Positions 34,400-45,404 of a stretch of DNA of 64,000 bases are shown in pieces. The DNA is from Arion vulgaris. Lineage: Eukaryota; Mollusca; Gastropoda; Stylommatophora; Arionidae. The stretch's first letter is position 1. Every line of letters starts with the position of its first letter. The notes under the pieces were generated by a model that was given only the letters and a program-made list of their open reading frames with translations, had not been told where the DNA came from and ran no database searches. A program made the position numbers and the translations under genes. Location of the stretch: NCBI GenBank assembly GCA_020796225.1, contig CM036767.1, positions 11,451,427-11,515,426 on the forward strand. Direction: 5' to 3'.

Positions 34400-34560
34400 T
34401 TCTGGCAGGTTTGACCCAGCTGGACAGACTGAAAATTAAATGTCAGACCAAAGGATGTGGCTACATAAGATGACACTCTCATGGGTACGGTGAGCAAATG
34501 GACTTTGGGATGGCTGCTGCAGCGGAGGACGGAACCTGCATGGGAATGCCCAATGTGACA
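34400..34560 (+). mobile_element. LINE RNase H-region fragment
   Basis: Short diverged piece containing QLDRLKIKCQTKGCGY-like coding and MGMPNVT. Assigned by similarity to other LINE tails; weak. Confidence 0.35.
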
Positions 34561-34619
34561 TGACGTTGATCGCACATAACATACATAAGATGACAGCGCA
34601 GAATCAACCAGGAAGCGAT

Positions 34620-35120
34620 AAATTGTATATCACGGACAGAGAAGAGAACAAATAGATCTATCCAGATAGAACTCAAAATCAAAGAAAACTGTCTGATGCT
34701 ACAAATAAGAAAGAGAAAACTGAGGTATTTTGGACATATAAAAAGACATGAAGGGCGGGAGAAGACCATCATGGAAGGAGGTATGCCGGCAAAGAGAAGA
34801 AGAGGAAGACCACGGAGAAGATGGATTCAGATGTAACTGAAAGGTTGAACATGACGGTTGCAGAGGCAGGACATCTGGCCTATGAGAGAGAGAAATTCAG
34901 GAGGGCTGTTGGCAGTGGCGGGTCGTGATCATTTTTGTTGGTGGGGCCTGACACAAATTTTCGGAAAAATTATGGTTTGGGGTTGTTATGTTTTAATTTA
35001 TAAAATAAATACACGTTATACATTATTTTGGTGTAGCGGGCCCTAGTGGCCCTTAATGACGAGCCGCCACTGGCTGTTGGGGTGGCAAAGTTCTGCTCAG
35101 GACAAGCTATTTGATGATGA
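34620..35120 (+). mobile_element. LINE 3' fragment interrupted by MITE-1
   Basis: Paralogue of 15640-16035: [20 protein letters not shown], then [12 protein letters not shown]. Coding resumes after the MITE with [11 protein letters not shown]. Confidence 0.8.
34913..35072. mobile_element. MITE-1 copy with 8-bp target duplication
   Basis: 160 bases, ends CAGTGGCGGGTCGT and ACGAGCCGCCACTG. Flanked by GCTGTTGG at 34905-34912 and 35073-35080. The empty site survives in the paralogous LINE near 15985. Confidence 0.92.
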
Positions 35121-35191
35121 TGATGTTTTCCTTATTATCAATGTGCCATGTCATACAGTCGTGTGCCTTCTCCGATTTCAGAGGTAAGAGA

Positions 35192-35560
35192 TTGCCCGAG
35201 TGGTTACCGGGGCCCACATTTGAGGTGTAAAGAATAGAACCACTGTTACCTGCCACACATGTCGTAAGAGTCGACTAAGGAAGTTTGGATGAAATCGGAT
35301 GCACATGTCCTAAACTTGTAGAAATATATGCGTTTAGGGACCTACCAAACCAATGTGCAACGTATACATGTTCTTGGCAAAGATCAAACATATCACAAAG
35401 AGTGATTAAAATTGGTCGTAAAGAACGAACGCAAAGAAGAAGGAGAAGAAGAAGAACGCAAAGAACGCAAAGAAGAAGAAGAAGAAGAAGAAGAAGAACG
35501 CAAAGAACGCAAAGAAGAAGAAGAAGAAGAAGAAGAAGAACGCAAAGAAGAAGAAGAATA
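35192..35560 (+). mobile_element. SINE-B copy with expanded tail
   Basis: Flanked by AGAGGTAAGAGA at 35180-35191 and 35561-35572. The tail from 35430 repeats AACGCAAAG(AAG)n several times, so the 3' terminal motif itself has been reiterated. Confidence 0.88.
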
Positions 35561-35759
35561 AGAGGTAAGAGAACACTCTAAAAGTAAGTGACTCTATTTT
35601 TAATATTTAATTGTCCTGATAACATTAGATGGGAGTAATGGACAAGGACGGGTATATTTCAGTATTACAAAAGCAAGATGTATTCTGTACAAAAATCTTT
35701 CTCTCACTGACAAACATGGACGCTGACATCAAACAATAGATGACAACTAGTCACGACAG

Positions 35760-35920
35760 AGATGAAGTGTCTATGCAGAATGCTGGGAGTATCAAGGCGA
35801 CATTAGTTTAGAAATGAAAACATCAGGAAAAAAAGTGGATACGATATCAGTACTGGGCTTCATCAAGAAACAACAAATTAAATAGTTCGATCACATAAGC
35901 AGATTATGAACGGACTTAAA
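35760..35920 (+). mobile_element. LINE 3' fragment leading into the 39-bp array
   Basis: Reads [10 protein letters not shown] and [12 protein letters not shown] coding as in 10502-10870, then runs straight into the array. The same LINE continues after it at 36606-36644 and 36911-36960. Confidence 0.75.
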
Positions 35921-36605
35921 GAGCAAATGTTACTCCGATAAAGTGGATACAAAGCAAAAGAGCAAATGTTACTCCGATAAAGTGGATACAAAGCAAAAGA
36001 GCAAATGTTACTCCGATAAAGTGGAGACAAAGCAAAAGAGCAAATGTTACTCCGATAAAGTGGAGACAAAGCAAAAGAGCAAATGTTACTCCGATAAAGT
36101 GGATACAAAGCAAAAGAGCAAATGTTACTCCGATAAAGTGGATACAAAGCAAAAGAGCAAATGTTACTCCGATAAAGTGGATACAAAGCAAAAGGCAAAT
36201 GTTACTCCGATAAAGTGGATACAAAGCAAAAGAGCAAATGTTACTCCGATAAAGTGGACAAAACAAAAGAGCAAATGTTACTCCGATAAAGTGGACAAAA
36301 CAAAAGAGCAAATGTTACTCCGATAAAGTGGACAAAACAAAAGAGCAAATGTTACTCCGATAAAGTGGACAAAACAAAAGAGCAAATGTTACTCCGATAA
36401 AGTGGACAAAACAAAAGAGCAAATGTTACTCCGATAAAGTGGACAAAACAAAAGAGCAAATGTTACTCCGATAAAGTGGACAAAACAAAAGAGCAAATGT
36501 TACTCCGATAAAGTGGACAAAACAAAAGAGCAAATGTTACTCCGATAAAGTGGACAAAACAAAAGAGCAAATGTTACTCCGATAAAGTGGATACAAAACA
36601 AAAGG
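35919..36605 (+). repeat. 39/37-bp minisatellite made from LINE coding sequence (about 18 units)
   Basis: Left units are 39 bases (GAGCAAATGTTACTCCGATA plus AAGTGGATACAAAGCAAAA). Right units are 37 bases with GTGGACAAAACAAAA. A unit equals the LINE codons for a segment around MLLR-SGHKAK seen once in 10502-10738, and LINE sequence flanks both ends. Confidence 0.9.
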
Positions 36606-36644
36606 CCGGCCACGCAAAGGTGGCTAGGAAATAGCAGAGTCGGT

Positions 36645-36898
36645 GCGCTCGTGTGTTGCCGGTGCTCGCAAGGGGAGCAAAGAATAGTAACACTGCGACC
36701 TACAAGGCATGTCGTAAGAGGCGACAGAGGTAGGGGCCTAGGAAGCTACCTAGTAAATAAAAGCATTACAGAAATCGGATGTGCTGGCTTACTTGTAGGC
36801 CATGACTGGTACAACGTACAATCGCTCTTAGGCTCAGATCACATCTAAATCACACAGTGTTTAACAAGTGGTCGATATGGAGCGCTCACAGAAGAAGA
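36645..36898 (+). mobile_element. SINE-A copy with target duplication
   Basis: Flanked by AGCAGAGTCGGT at 36633-36644 and 36899-36910, inserted in the LINE just right of the 39-bp array. Confidence 0.9.
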
Positions 36899-36959
36899 AG
36901 CAGAGTCGGTAAAAAAAACCACTATTTATGGAGCACACAAAAGTGCGTTCAAGAAATCT

Positions 36960-37500
36960 ATTCTTATCCTAACGCTGTGAGGCAAAACATGATTAGCGAA
37001 AAGAGAAAAGAAAGAAAGCAGGCAAAGTCAAGAACAAATTAATAATTACATATTTAGCTTTTGTACTACTGACATATACCTGTGCCATATACCACCCGTT
37101 TATTCCGTATTACTTCAGCCTCCCCACGGTTTTCTCCAGATCTGATCTGATCCGGTCTGAACACCTCAGATCTGTAGATTTCCGTTTATTGCCTAGATGG
37201 GAGGTGTAGCGTAGAGAAAATAAATAGAATAGGGCAAGAATAGGTAACATTTCAAAAAATGAACTTGATACTATGCACCAAATTCTTATCTATTGAGTCG
37301 TGAAGTAACCAGTTTTTCACTGTTACATGTATCCAGTACTGATATATAAAAGTGAATCTTTGACGACACAATATAAAAATATGGCGAGGCCACAAAGATA
37401 GGGTTTTGCAGAAGAATATTATGACTTCCACGTACTGGTAACAGAAATAGTGCAGTAGCACTGAAAGTTGCAGTTGCACTGAGAGTTTCAGTTTCAGTTT
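36960..37500. other. Unassigned stretch
   Basis: No repeat family or coding motif recognised. A GATCTGATCTGATCC-type segment near 37137-37155 recurs at 58909-58925. Confidence 0.3.
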
Positions 37501-37504
37501 GGAA

Positions 37505-37905
37505 TATCTTCATTGCACTACGGACATGTCCATTAGCTGCTCCGATCTCCTTCGCAATGTCTCCAACAGCGTCCAGCGACTGACTGTACCAGCTTGATTT
37601 TGATTGATGAGTCTACTCACGTACCTGTTATGCTGTTCTTTTCTTGTTACTCCAATCTTCAAACCCATCTCCTGCAATCTAGTAGTTGACGTGGATTGGT
37701 TTAAATGAAAATCTTCTTTGCGTCCACACTCTATGAGGGCGTTCAAAATATGTTTGCCTGTTTGCTCTCTCATTGCCACCGACACCCATGTGCGCCGGAA
37801 CGAAGATAAGTGTGCTTCTGCAAATTATTGACGCTTGTAATTGCAGTGTTGCAGTGTTGAAACTTCCGAGCTGAAGTTTGAAGTCAAAACAGACTTGCGA
37901 CAAGA
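37505..37905 (-). mobile_element. LINE ORF2 RNase H domain and C-terminus
   Basis: Minus-strand frames read FVPAHMGVGGNERANRQT, then TTRLQEMGLKIGVTRKEQ and SRWTLLETLRRRSEQLMD. Parallel to 14480-14976, with one frame change between the two parts. Confidence 0.8.
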
Positions 37906-37974
37906 ATGTGTAATGCCAGCGCTACTATTCAACATTGTCATAAATGTGTAATAGAATGGGTCTCATGGATTCGG

Positions 37975-38165
37975 CTGACTGCAACTGTGGAGCACCAAAG
38001 TAGTTCACAGAGAACATCCTGCAAGACTGCCCCAGTCTGAGCAGTGTAAGGATGGAGATCTGGGCAACAGAAACAACTCTACAAAACAAACTATGGAGGA
38101 CAGGTGAAGATCTCAAGCACACCGCCCTGTTTATAACACATACCGGAATAGTCAGATAGCAGAAG
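37975..38165 (+). mobile_element. LINE ORF2 terminal segment
   Basis: Reads DSADCNCGAP, ENILQDCPSLSSVRMEIW and LWRTGEDLKHTALFITHTGI. This is the Cys-rich and final segment after RNase H. Confidence 0.75.
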
Positions 38166-38459
38166 TTGATCGCAGAAGAAGACGAAGAAGGGTGATGCGT
38201 AAGACAACTGGAAATAAGGCAAGAAACATCAGATGGACTCTAACATCCCCCCAGGTGAACCTAGATTTTGTTGAGGACATCGCACTTCTATCTCACACAC
38301 ATACACGCATAAAGACGGAAATGATTTGCCGCTGTAACCAGTACAATCAGATCGTTAGGCTGAAAATCGATCAGACACAACCTAGAAATAACGATTCTGA
38401 ACATGGCCACCTCAGCAACAGTCAAAGTAGAAGATAATAATAGTAATAATTACTCACTG

Positions 38460-38740
38460 ACCGTTATACGTTACATAGGGCCTGCAAGTAACTTCTCCAT
38501 ACCGTTCTATCCTGGGCAACTCGCTCAATATCTTCCATGGAATTGAGATCGTTATTTCTTGCATCTCTCAGCAAAGTTCGTTTCAGGGTCTCCTTAGGTC
38601 GGCTTCTCTTTCTTGAACCCTCTGCATCCCACTTCAATGCCTGTTTCGATATTCTTTGATCATTTTTTCTCAAGATGTGCCCAACATATCTCCGTCTTCT
38701 CCTACTTCTAACAGTTGTTACTAGTGGTTGACCAATAGAA
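38460..38740 (-). mobile_element. LINE 3' fragment
   Basis: Open stretch with KQALKWDAEGSRKRSRPKET, RNNDLNSMEDIERVAQDR and WRSYLQALCNV before the stop. The terminal part is what is triplicated at 2585-2870. Confidence 0.8.
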
Positions 38741-38953
38741 GATAATGAACTTTAAAAAAACAACTGCTTTCATATTTGTTGAAAGTGTTATCAGCTACGA
38801 AGGAAAAGCTGGATCTCACATTAAAAGACGACAGAGTGAGGCATGAAATGCATTCATAACCCTTCAGAAGGTCTGGAAATCAGCCAAATACAGCATCAGA
38901 ACCAAGATTAATATATACGGCAGCTGTGTGCTATCAACTTTACTATCAATCAA

Positions 38954-39645
38954 TCAAGTACCGTGCCTGCCGGCGTAGACGATCATGTCTCTCCACAACT
39001 CTCTTTGCTTGGTGCATGTAATCAGTTCTGACGTCGATATTTTGTCGAACCATGATGTCAGACCATCTAACATCTTCTCCCCCTGTCTTCCACGATCTCT
39101 CCTTCCCTGAATTTTACATGTAGTCACCAAATGTTCTAAACCTTCTCTTCGCATTATATGCCCGAAGAACCTTGATTGTCGGATTCTTATTCTTTTGATA
39201 AGGTTTCTTTGTGTGCAGGCCTGATTTAAAACCTCCACGTTTGTTTTCTTTGCTGTCCATGGAATTTTCAACATTCTTCTGCAAAACCACATCTCTGTGG
39301 CTTCCAATGATCGTATTGATTGTTTGTTCAGTGTCCATGATTCGCTGCCATACATAAGTATTGGTTCAATATAGCATTGGAGTACTCGTTTTCGCAATGT
39401 TATTGGTAGTGAGTTCACGCATAGTGTGTTCTTCATTTTCATAAAAGCTGCTTTCGTTTGAGCTATTCTACTCCTAATCTCTGTTGTACATCTTCCATCT
39501 GGTGTTAGGAATGTTCCCAGATACTTGAATCGATGGACTTGTTTCAGTGTTGTGTTATTTATTTTGATATTGCATGTTGGTGTTTCTTGTTTCTTGGAGA
39601 CAACCATAACCTCTGTTTTCTTTATATTCATGCTTAATCCTTTCT
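38954..39645 (-). mobile_element. LINE RT thumb and C-terminal domain, 225-codon open frame
   Basis: Begins at NIKKTEVMVV just after the RT catalytic region. It contains FKYLGTFLTPDGRC, YGSESWTLNKQSIRSLEATE, RMLKIPWT, RFFGHIMRREGLEHLVTT and ends WRDMIVYAGRHGT. Unbroken over 678 bases, so this copy is among the youngest here, but it is 5'-truncated. The same family is at 56430-56885 and 58980-59162. Confidence 0.88.
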
Positions 39646-39699
39646 TTTCACTTTACTATACGGATCAGAATGTTGGAGAATGACAGAACATAACCAGGG

Positions 39700-40255
39700 G
39701 TTTCTGATTCCTAGAGGTTAGATGATCGTCTCGCGTGCCAAAAGTAACAGGTTCGCTCCCTCGTGGAACCATCCGGATATTTCTTCCAAAGATCCCTGAA
39801 CTCAGTGTAGGTGAGATCAAGTTTCTAGTCCTATCGGTGACGGACGATAAAACGTAGGTCCCGTGTTCAACTTGAGCAAGGGCCTACGCGCTCTGATATA
39901 ACCAATAAAGGTTCGCCTTAGGTTGAAAGGGCGTGCCTCGGCTTAAAGAGGCTTTAATCCCTACTTAACAAACAAAACAAACAAAACTTGAGCAAGTAAA
40001 AGAACCCTTACAGTTTAAAATCGAGAAGATCAGCACGGAAAGCCGATGCCTAGGCATAATTCATTAGAAAAGATTTAAAATAAAATTCCTACAAAAATAT
40101 CTTCACCATTTTCAAAATTACATCGGGAACCCTCGCCGGTGCTACGGAATTCGAGCACTGCAGCTAAGATCTTCCTGTGTAAGAAAGTGATCGGATCAAA
40201 TATGGTTACTCAACGAAGTGCAATGATGATAGTCCTAGCAATCAATCAATCAATC
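39700..40255 (+). mobile_element. SINE-N copy, interrupted
   Basis: tRNA-like head (B-box-like AGGTTCGCTCCC), body with CTAGTCCTATCGGTGACGG, and a tail of ATCA units at 40240-40258. Split by the small element at 39881-39984. Confidence 0.78.
39881..39984 (+). mobile_element. 104-base retroposed element (second copy at 57880-57965)
   Basis: Contains TCTGATATAACC, AAGGTTCGCCTTAGG and GGCTTTAATCC, and ends in A-rich AACAA units. Flanked by AACTTGAGCAAG at 39869-39880 and 39985-39996. A very short SINE; family not recognised. Confidence 0.75.
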
Positions 40256-40371
40256 AAGGAATCAAGCAAGATATGTTCCAATTCTCCACCTGCCATACAA
40301 CTTACCTGTGAAAAATCCTACACGTGTTTTGGTTTCTAATCAATCTCTAACCAAGAACTGCTTACACAGTG

Positions 40372-40794
40372 TCAACAAGATAATATGAGCACCATCATCA
40401 ACAAGATAATATGAGCACCATCATCAACAAGATAATATGAGCACCATCATCAACAAGATAATATGAGCACCATCATCAACAAGATAATATGAGCACCATC
40501 ATCAACAAGATAATATGAGCACCATCATCAACAAGATAATATGAGCACCATCATCAACAAGATAATATGAGCACCATCATCAACAAGATAATATGAGCAC
40601 CATCATCAACAAGATAATATGAGCACCATCATCAACAAGATAATATGAGCACCATCATCAACAAGGGAATATGAGCACCATCATCAACAAGATAATATGA
40701 GCACCATCATCAACAAGGGAATATGAGCACCATCATCAACAAGATAATATGAGCACCATCATCAACAAGGGAATATGAGCAACATCCTCAACAA
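40372..40794 (+). repeat. 26-bp minisatellite, third array (about 16 units)
   Basis: Unit CAACAAGATAATATGAGCAC plus CATCAT. Late units alternate AAGATAAT with AAGGGAAT. The array abuts the LINE tail at 40795, just upstream of its W-x-W-I-x-H motif. Confidence 0.93.
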
Positions 40795-41065
40795 GAAACG
40801 CTGAACATGGATCAGACATGTTATAGGCATGGAGACTATCTCTGTCACGAAAAACTGCACTGAGATGAACACTAGAGGATAAACGAAAACAGGGAAGATC
40901 CGAAGTGATCTGGAGGAGAACAGTAGAACAAGAGCTGAAAGAAATTAATCACAACTGGAACACAATACAGAAGACGGTCAAGATTAGAGAAGAGTGGGGT
41001 GCATTTCTTGCTGCTCTAAGCGCCAAGGAAGTCACAGGTTACATGAATGTGTTCAGTGGTTTGGG
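40795..41065 (+). mobile_element. LINE 3' fragment
   Basis: Reads KR-TWIRHVIGMETISVT and, one frame on, IWRRTVEQELKEINHNWNT through REEWGAFLAAL. This is a complete ORF2 C-terminal tail with one frameshift. Confidence 0.8.
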
Positions 41066-41174
41066 GTGGGGAATGGGGGAAGGGGGAATACGTAAAACAA
41101 AGTACTGTAGATTTACAATAACAATAACAATACACAATATATAGCTGTTTATTGTTTTTGTATTTTGTAAAACT

Positions 41175-41325
41175 TCTTCTTCAGCGGTCTCTGGTCATGC
41201 GCTTAATTTACTGTGGACCACAACCTGGGCAGTCAGCTTCAGGTCTGTCAGGTTTCTCCAAAGCTTAGTTTTCAGGTCGACTGGATGTGGCCACATGTTG
41301 CTTCTCAGATCCACAACGCCGAGTG
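41175..41325 (-). mobile_element. LINE ORF2 terminal codons
   Basis: Reads LRSNMWPHPVDLKTKLWRNL and ends VVVHSKLSA then stop; inverted relative to 21170-21280. Confidence 0.7.
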
Positions 41326-41690
41326 GTTGGTTACCGGGGCCCAAATTTGGGGTGTAAAGAATAGAACCACTGTTACCTGTCACGCATGTCGTAAGAGGCG
41401 ACTAATGAGGTCTGGCTGAAATCGGATGCACGTGTCCAAAATGTGTAGAAGTCAACCTGCTGCCTTGCAGGATGGCTGGGGACAGCCAAAGGCTAACGGA
41501 GAGCAAATCCTGTAAACGCTGGCTGAATCCGGACACATCGCCGAAGGATAAGCACCAGAGCTCCAAATGGCGCCGAAGATGTGACGAACCCCCAATGCTA
41601 AGGCTGCATGAATCAGATTTCACATGAATGAATTTATGGAGGAGATCTGGTACATCGCGGTCTTTTAGGTGATCGCGAGAGAGATCCACA
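41325..41690 (+). mobile_element. SINE-B/H composite copy
   Basis: SINE-B head to about 41447, then body H with the same junction as at 33920. The 3' end is short of a clear (GA)n. Confidence 0.75.
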
Positions 41691-42034
41691 GGAGAGAACA
41701 GTCTTGCATGATATGCTCGGTGTCTGTTGCGCCTGCTGACAGAGAGATGTTTGACTTATTCCTAGTCTTTATTTGTTTTTACGTGTTTCACCATTGCTAC
41801 ATAGTTTTACTACAGTCTTCCCTTATATCGATAGTGGTTTTTTTAAAACATGAGATGTGGCTGTTACTGTGGATCGTTACTGTGCAGAATAGACCTCGAA
41901 CTTTAAGTCTGGAGACAGTGACCCTTCTTACTGACATCTGTATTCATGGAGGGATCTCACCTCTTCTCACTGAACAGACTGCGGAACATGGGAACCTGTT
42001 CACAGAAAAACACGAAAAATATTATACAATTTTA

Positions 42035-42245
42035 AAATCAAATAGTAGCATGTCCCTTGCGGAACGTCGCATTCATCACAACCCGCCTGAAAATCTCTCT
42101 GTCTTTAGAAAGTTGGATCTCTCCTCCAGCGTCATGTTCAATGTTTCTTTGATGTCCTGCTGCCACTGTCTTCTTGGTCGTCCCCTGCCTCATACTCCAG
42201 GAGCCATGCCTTCCATTACCCTTCTCTCCAAATTTTTCAAATAAC
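42035..42245 (-). mobile_element. LINE 3' fragment
   Basis: Minus strand codes MEGMAPGV-GRGRPRRQWQQD and IKETLNMTLEE-type tail, related to 17150-17430. Confidence 0.65.
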
Positions 42246-42791
42246 AATTCATATTACTAGTATTGTACATTTAACTATAATTACCTACATACACACACAC
42301 ATAGACATACCCACACAAAATTGTGGGCTGTCCTCTTGAAGTTTTACATCTCGTCTTCAGAGATGCAGACAAAAAATAGTACAGTGGCCCTTAAAAAATC
42401 GACGCGTATTAATTTCACTACACATATCTACAACCGGCAAGTTGCCGGTCGTACAAAAATCAATCAATGAAATGGTGGGAACTAATATTCTCCCTAACAG
42501 TTGGTTGCCTGTTACGTTGCTTATACAACACAAGCTTGTTGCCATCTGTCACGATACATAAAAGTAATTGGGTTTTGTGTGTGCAGGGTGTGGTGGAATT
42601 ACAAAGAAAGTGCATAACAACAGTCACTTGTAGTAGACTACCGCTATTCGCTCACGTGATATCTTTTCAAGGGCAGACGTGGCCAGATAGTAGTCGCAAG
42701 TTATTGATTGTATTTTCAACTTAGAATAAAAATTGTAAGAAAAGTGGCGTTTGACATATCTGCAAGCACAATTATCTCACAGGCTCTAGTG

Positions 42792-42951
42792 CAGTGGCAG
42801 CTCGTGACCATTTTTTTGGTGGGCCAGACAAATATTTGCGGAAAAAATCATGATTTTGATATCGTCAGGCTATTCATAAGACAAATATACGTTACACTTT
42901 ATTTTTGGTGGGGCCTGGCCCCACTTGCCCCAATTGACGAGCCGCCACTGT
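42792..42951. mobile_element. MITE-1 copy
   Basis: Ends CAGTGGCAGCTCGT and ACGAGCCGCCACTG. The flank GCTCTAGTG occurs at 42783-42791 and 42952-42960, with one extra T after the right end. Confidence 0.85.
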
Positions 42952-42984
42952 GCTCTAGTGGTAAAGTATCTCGTTATAAGTATA

Positions 42985-43250
42985 ATCTTCTTCTTTTTCC
43001 AAAGCTCTATATTGACCAATTGTTAACCACTCTGTGTGATTTCTATGTGATCTGAGCCTAAGAGCGATAATACGCTGTGCCAGTTATGCACCTACAAATA
43101 GGCCAGAACATCCGATTTCTGCCACACTTTTTATTTACTAGGGTAGCTTCCTAGGTCCCTACCTCAGTCGTCTCTTACGCCTTGCCTTGTAGGTAGCAGT
43201 GTTACTATTCTTTGCTCCCCTTGCTGACCCCGGTAACACACAAGTGTTAA
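42985..43250 (-). mobile_element. SINE-A copy
   Basis: Full minus-strand SINE-A. Confidence 0.8.
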
Positions 43251-43559
43251 CCTGAGTAACACTATCAATCCGAAGCAAGACGAATATTATCTCTTCACCT
43301 CACTTCTCCATCCCACTCTCCTGTTCTCTCCATCGTGATGTTATTACTTGCGTACTCTACCACACTCTCTAGAATATGCTAATCTAGAGAAACGTACGAA
43401 TATAGAAGATATTTCATAGAAGATATGTTACCGCTCACACACGCCGCGCGTGCTGGAAAATTTACGTTGTGTCTGTACTGTGACCTAAATTCCTGATAAA
43501 TCATGGAGTTTCGGCATTTCCTTAAACTATTGACGACGTCAAGCGTTCAAGGTTAGTGT

Positions 43560-43762
43560 TTTATTGCGGGTTTTTTTTCGATTCAGAAGCACTTGAGCTT
43601 TTCGGCTCGGTGCCATGGACATCGTAACCCTTCGGTTCGGTGCTGCGAACACCGTAAATCTGGAGAACCTGTGGCTTTTCTGCCAGCTCGCGGAATTGAA
43701 CCGCACGCACAGGGGGTTTGTCACCCGTTGTCCAACGCGCTGATAACACGCTGGGCAGAAGA
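43560..43762 (-). mobile_element. SINE-D copy
   Basis: Poly-T at left, tRNA-like head at right with GGATTGAACCGC-like complement. Nearly full length. Confidence 0.82.
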
Positions 43763-43984
43763 ACAAGATTAGTGTAAGAATTGAATTTGAAACCAAATCT
43801 AGATAGTCTAAAGCCGAAGGATTGACTTCATTGCACCGGGGTTTACCTCGTATCACTCTGCCCCTCTAAGCAGAAATGACACGCCACCTACCAAGAGTAT
43901 TGCACAAAGCATCAAGACCGTAACTCTAGCAACAATCCTTGGAGGTCTCTGGACAAAATTGCATTAGTGAACAAAACGGCGCAG

Positions 43985-44335
43985 TCCGTATTCTCTCTCT
44001 CTCTCTCTCTCGATCACCGCCCAGTTCGATGTACCAGACTTCCCCATAAATTATATTCATGTGAAAATCTGATTCATGCAGCCTTAGCATTGGTGTATTT
44101 TACGTCACATCTTCAGCACCATTTGGAGCTCTGGTGCTTATCCTTCGGCGATGTGTCCGGTTTCAGCCAGCGTTTACTCGGTTCGCTCTCCGTTCTGTAG
44201 CCATCTAGTTTTTACGGTGTGAGGTAACTAGTCCTACTCTCAACTCCCCCTAATCGCCTCTTACGACATGCACGGCAGGTAACAGTGGTTTTATTATTTA
44301 CACCCCAATTTGGATCCCTGTAACCACTCGGGCGA
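43985..44335 (-). mobile_element. SINE-B/H composite copy
   Basis: (CT)n at 43998-44014 is the tail. Body H follows, then a short SINE-C-like linker (ACCCTCACACCGT complement) and the SINE-B head at 44255-44335. Confidence 0.72.
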
Positions 44336-44401
44336 GTCCGTATTCGAACCCACGATCTCCGGAATTCAAGGACAGGGTTTAACCACTCAGCCACACAGAC
44401 T
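44334..44401 (-). tRNA. tRNA-Ser-like pseudogene or SINE head
   Basis: Minus strand begins GTCTGTGTGGCTGAGTGGTT, a class II tRNA D-arm. It has CTTGAAT where Ser-UGA tRNAs have the anticodon loop, then GGGTTCGAATA as B-box. The acceptor strands GTCTGTG and TACGGAC can pair, but the T-stem does not form. Not a functional tRNA by inspection. Confidence 0.45.
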
Positions 44402-45052
44402 AAGTATTCTATTTTAGTAAACAATTTACTAAGGTTCGAACTTTGAAACATAAAGTAACGTATGCCAGAAAATTGCGAAGCTTATGTCTTCTTAACACGG
44501 CACATGATAGTGATATTTATGTTTAACTCCTTCACCTTATGAACCGATATATCGGCTCGCAAATTGTCTTAAGATGACGCAAAGCCATTATACTGGCTAA
44601 TTCAGTGTACATTGCAATATAAAAGCGTCTGGAGGTTAAATAAACTTACGTTGTTAAAGAGTTAAGTCGTGAAACTTCTAAACATTGCAGACAATCTAAA
44701 TATCGTATAATTTGCATCATACAAAAACAATAACAATACACAGCAACGTATCGACCAAAAGGTTTTTATCAAGCAAAGAATACAAAAGAAGTGATGAATT
44801 TTACTTCTTTCACAACACACTACATATTGAATACACCAATAAAATCCTTCTTCTTCTTCTTCTTTCCCACCATTTACTTCTTTATGGAAGTGTTGGGGGT
44901 GAAACGTAGTGATCTTGTGTGTGCTTTTTAAGGCACTTTGTAAGCTGATATTCATGTTCGTAAGGCTGTTCTTGATGCCGTCGCTCCATCTATCCTAACG
45001 GCCCTAAAATGAGGCTGAAACTGAATAATAAAAGGTACTCTTAATATAATCC

Positions 45053-45230
45053 CAGGACCGTGCCGTGCTATGATACAGAGAGGCGACCGCATCAGGCGGG
45101 GCTGTAAAGGGGCGACATATGCAGCGAAATCAAAATCAGAATTGAATGTTATTTTTTTTAAAAACATTTAAGGGGCAGCATTTCGAAGACTTGCATCATA
45201 CAGAGAAAATATACCGCACGCCGCGTGTCA
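45053..45230. mobile_element. MITE-2 copy, degraded ends
   Basis: Internal sequence (CTATGATACAGAGAGGCGAC and CGAAGACTTGCATCATAC) matches 27045-27221. The ends have extra bases. Confidence 0.8.
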
Positions 45231-45404
45231 ACCTGTCTGCTTTCTCACTACTACGAATTTGGCATGGGTCAGTCCTGACAGCCTCCATATGACCAGTCAG
45301 ATATAACACCATGATACAGTATACCTCCAAATGTGGTACTTTAAAGTTAGGTTTTTCTGTTTGCAAAATCTTACATGTTGGCGTGAGTCAGCCCACCTCC
45401 TCCT

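Noticed and set aside
35878..36326. Open frames of 106-131 codons on both strands
   Set aside because: They are the 39-base array read in several frames.
38954..39631. 225-codon open frame as host gene
   Set aside because: RT thumb and WxGH-type tail of a LINE, repeated at 56430 and 58980.
41669..42244. 191-codon open frame on the plus strand
   Set aside because: No recognisable domain; its last third is antisense to a LINE tail at 42035-42245 and its start lies in a SINE composite.
44334..44401. Functional tRNA-Ser gene
   Set aside because: D-arm and B-box are present but the T-stem does not pair; most likely a pseudogene or SINE head.
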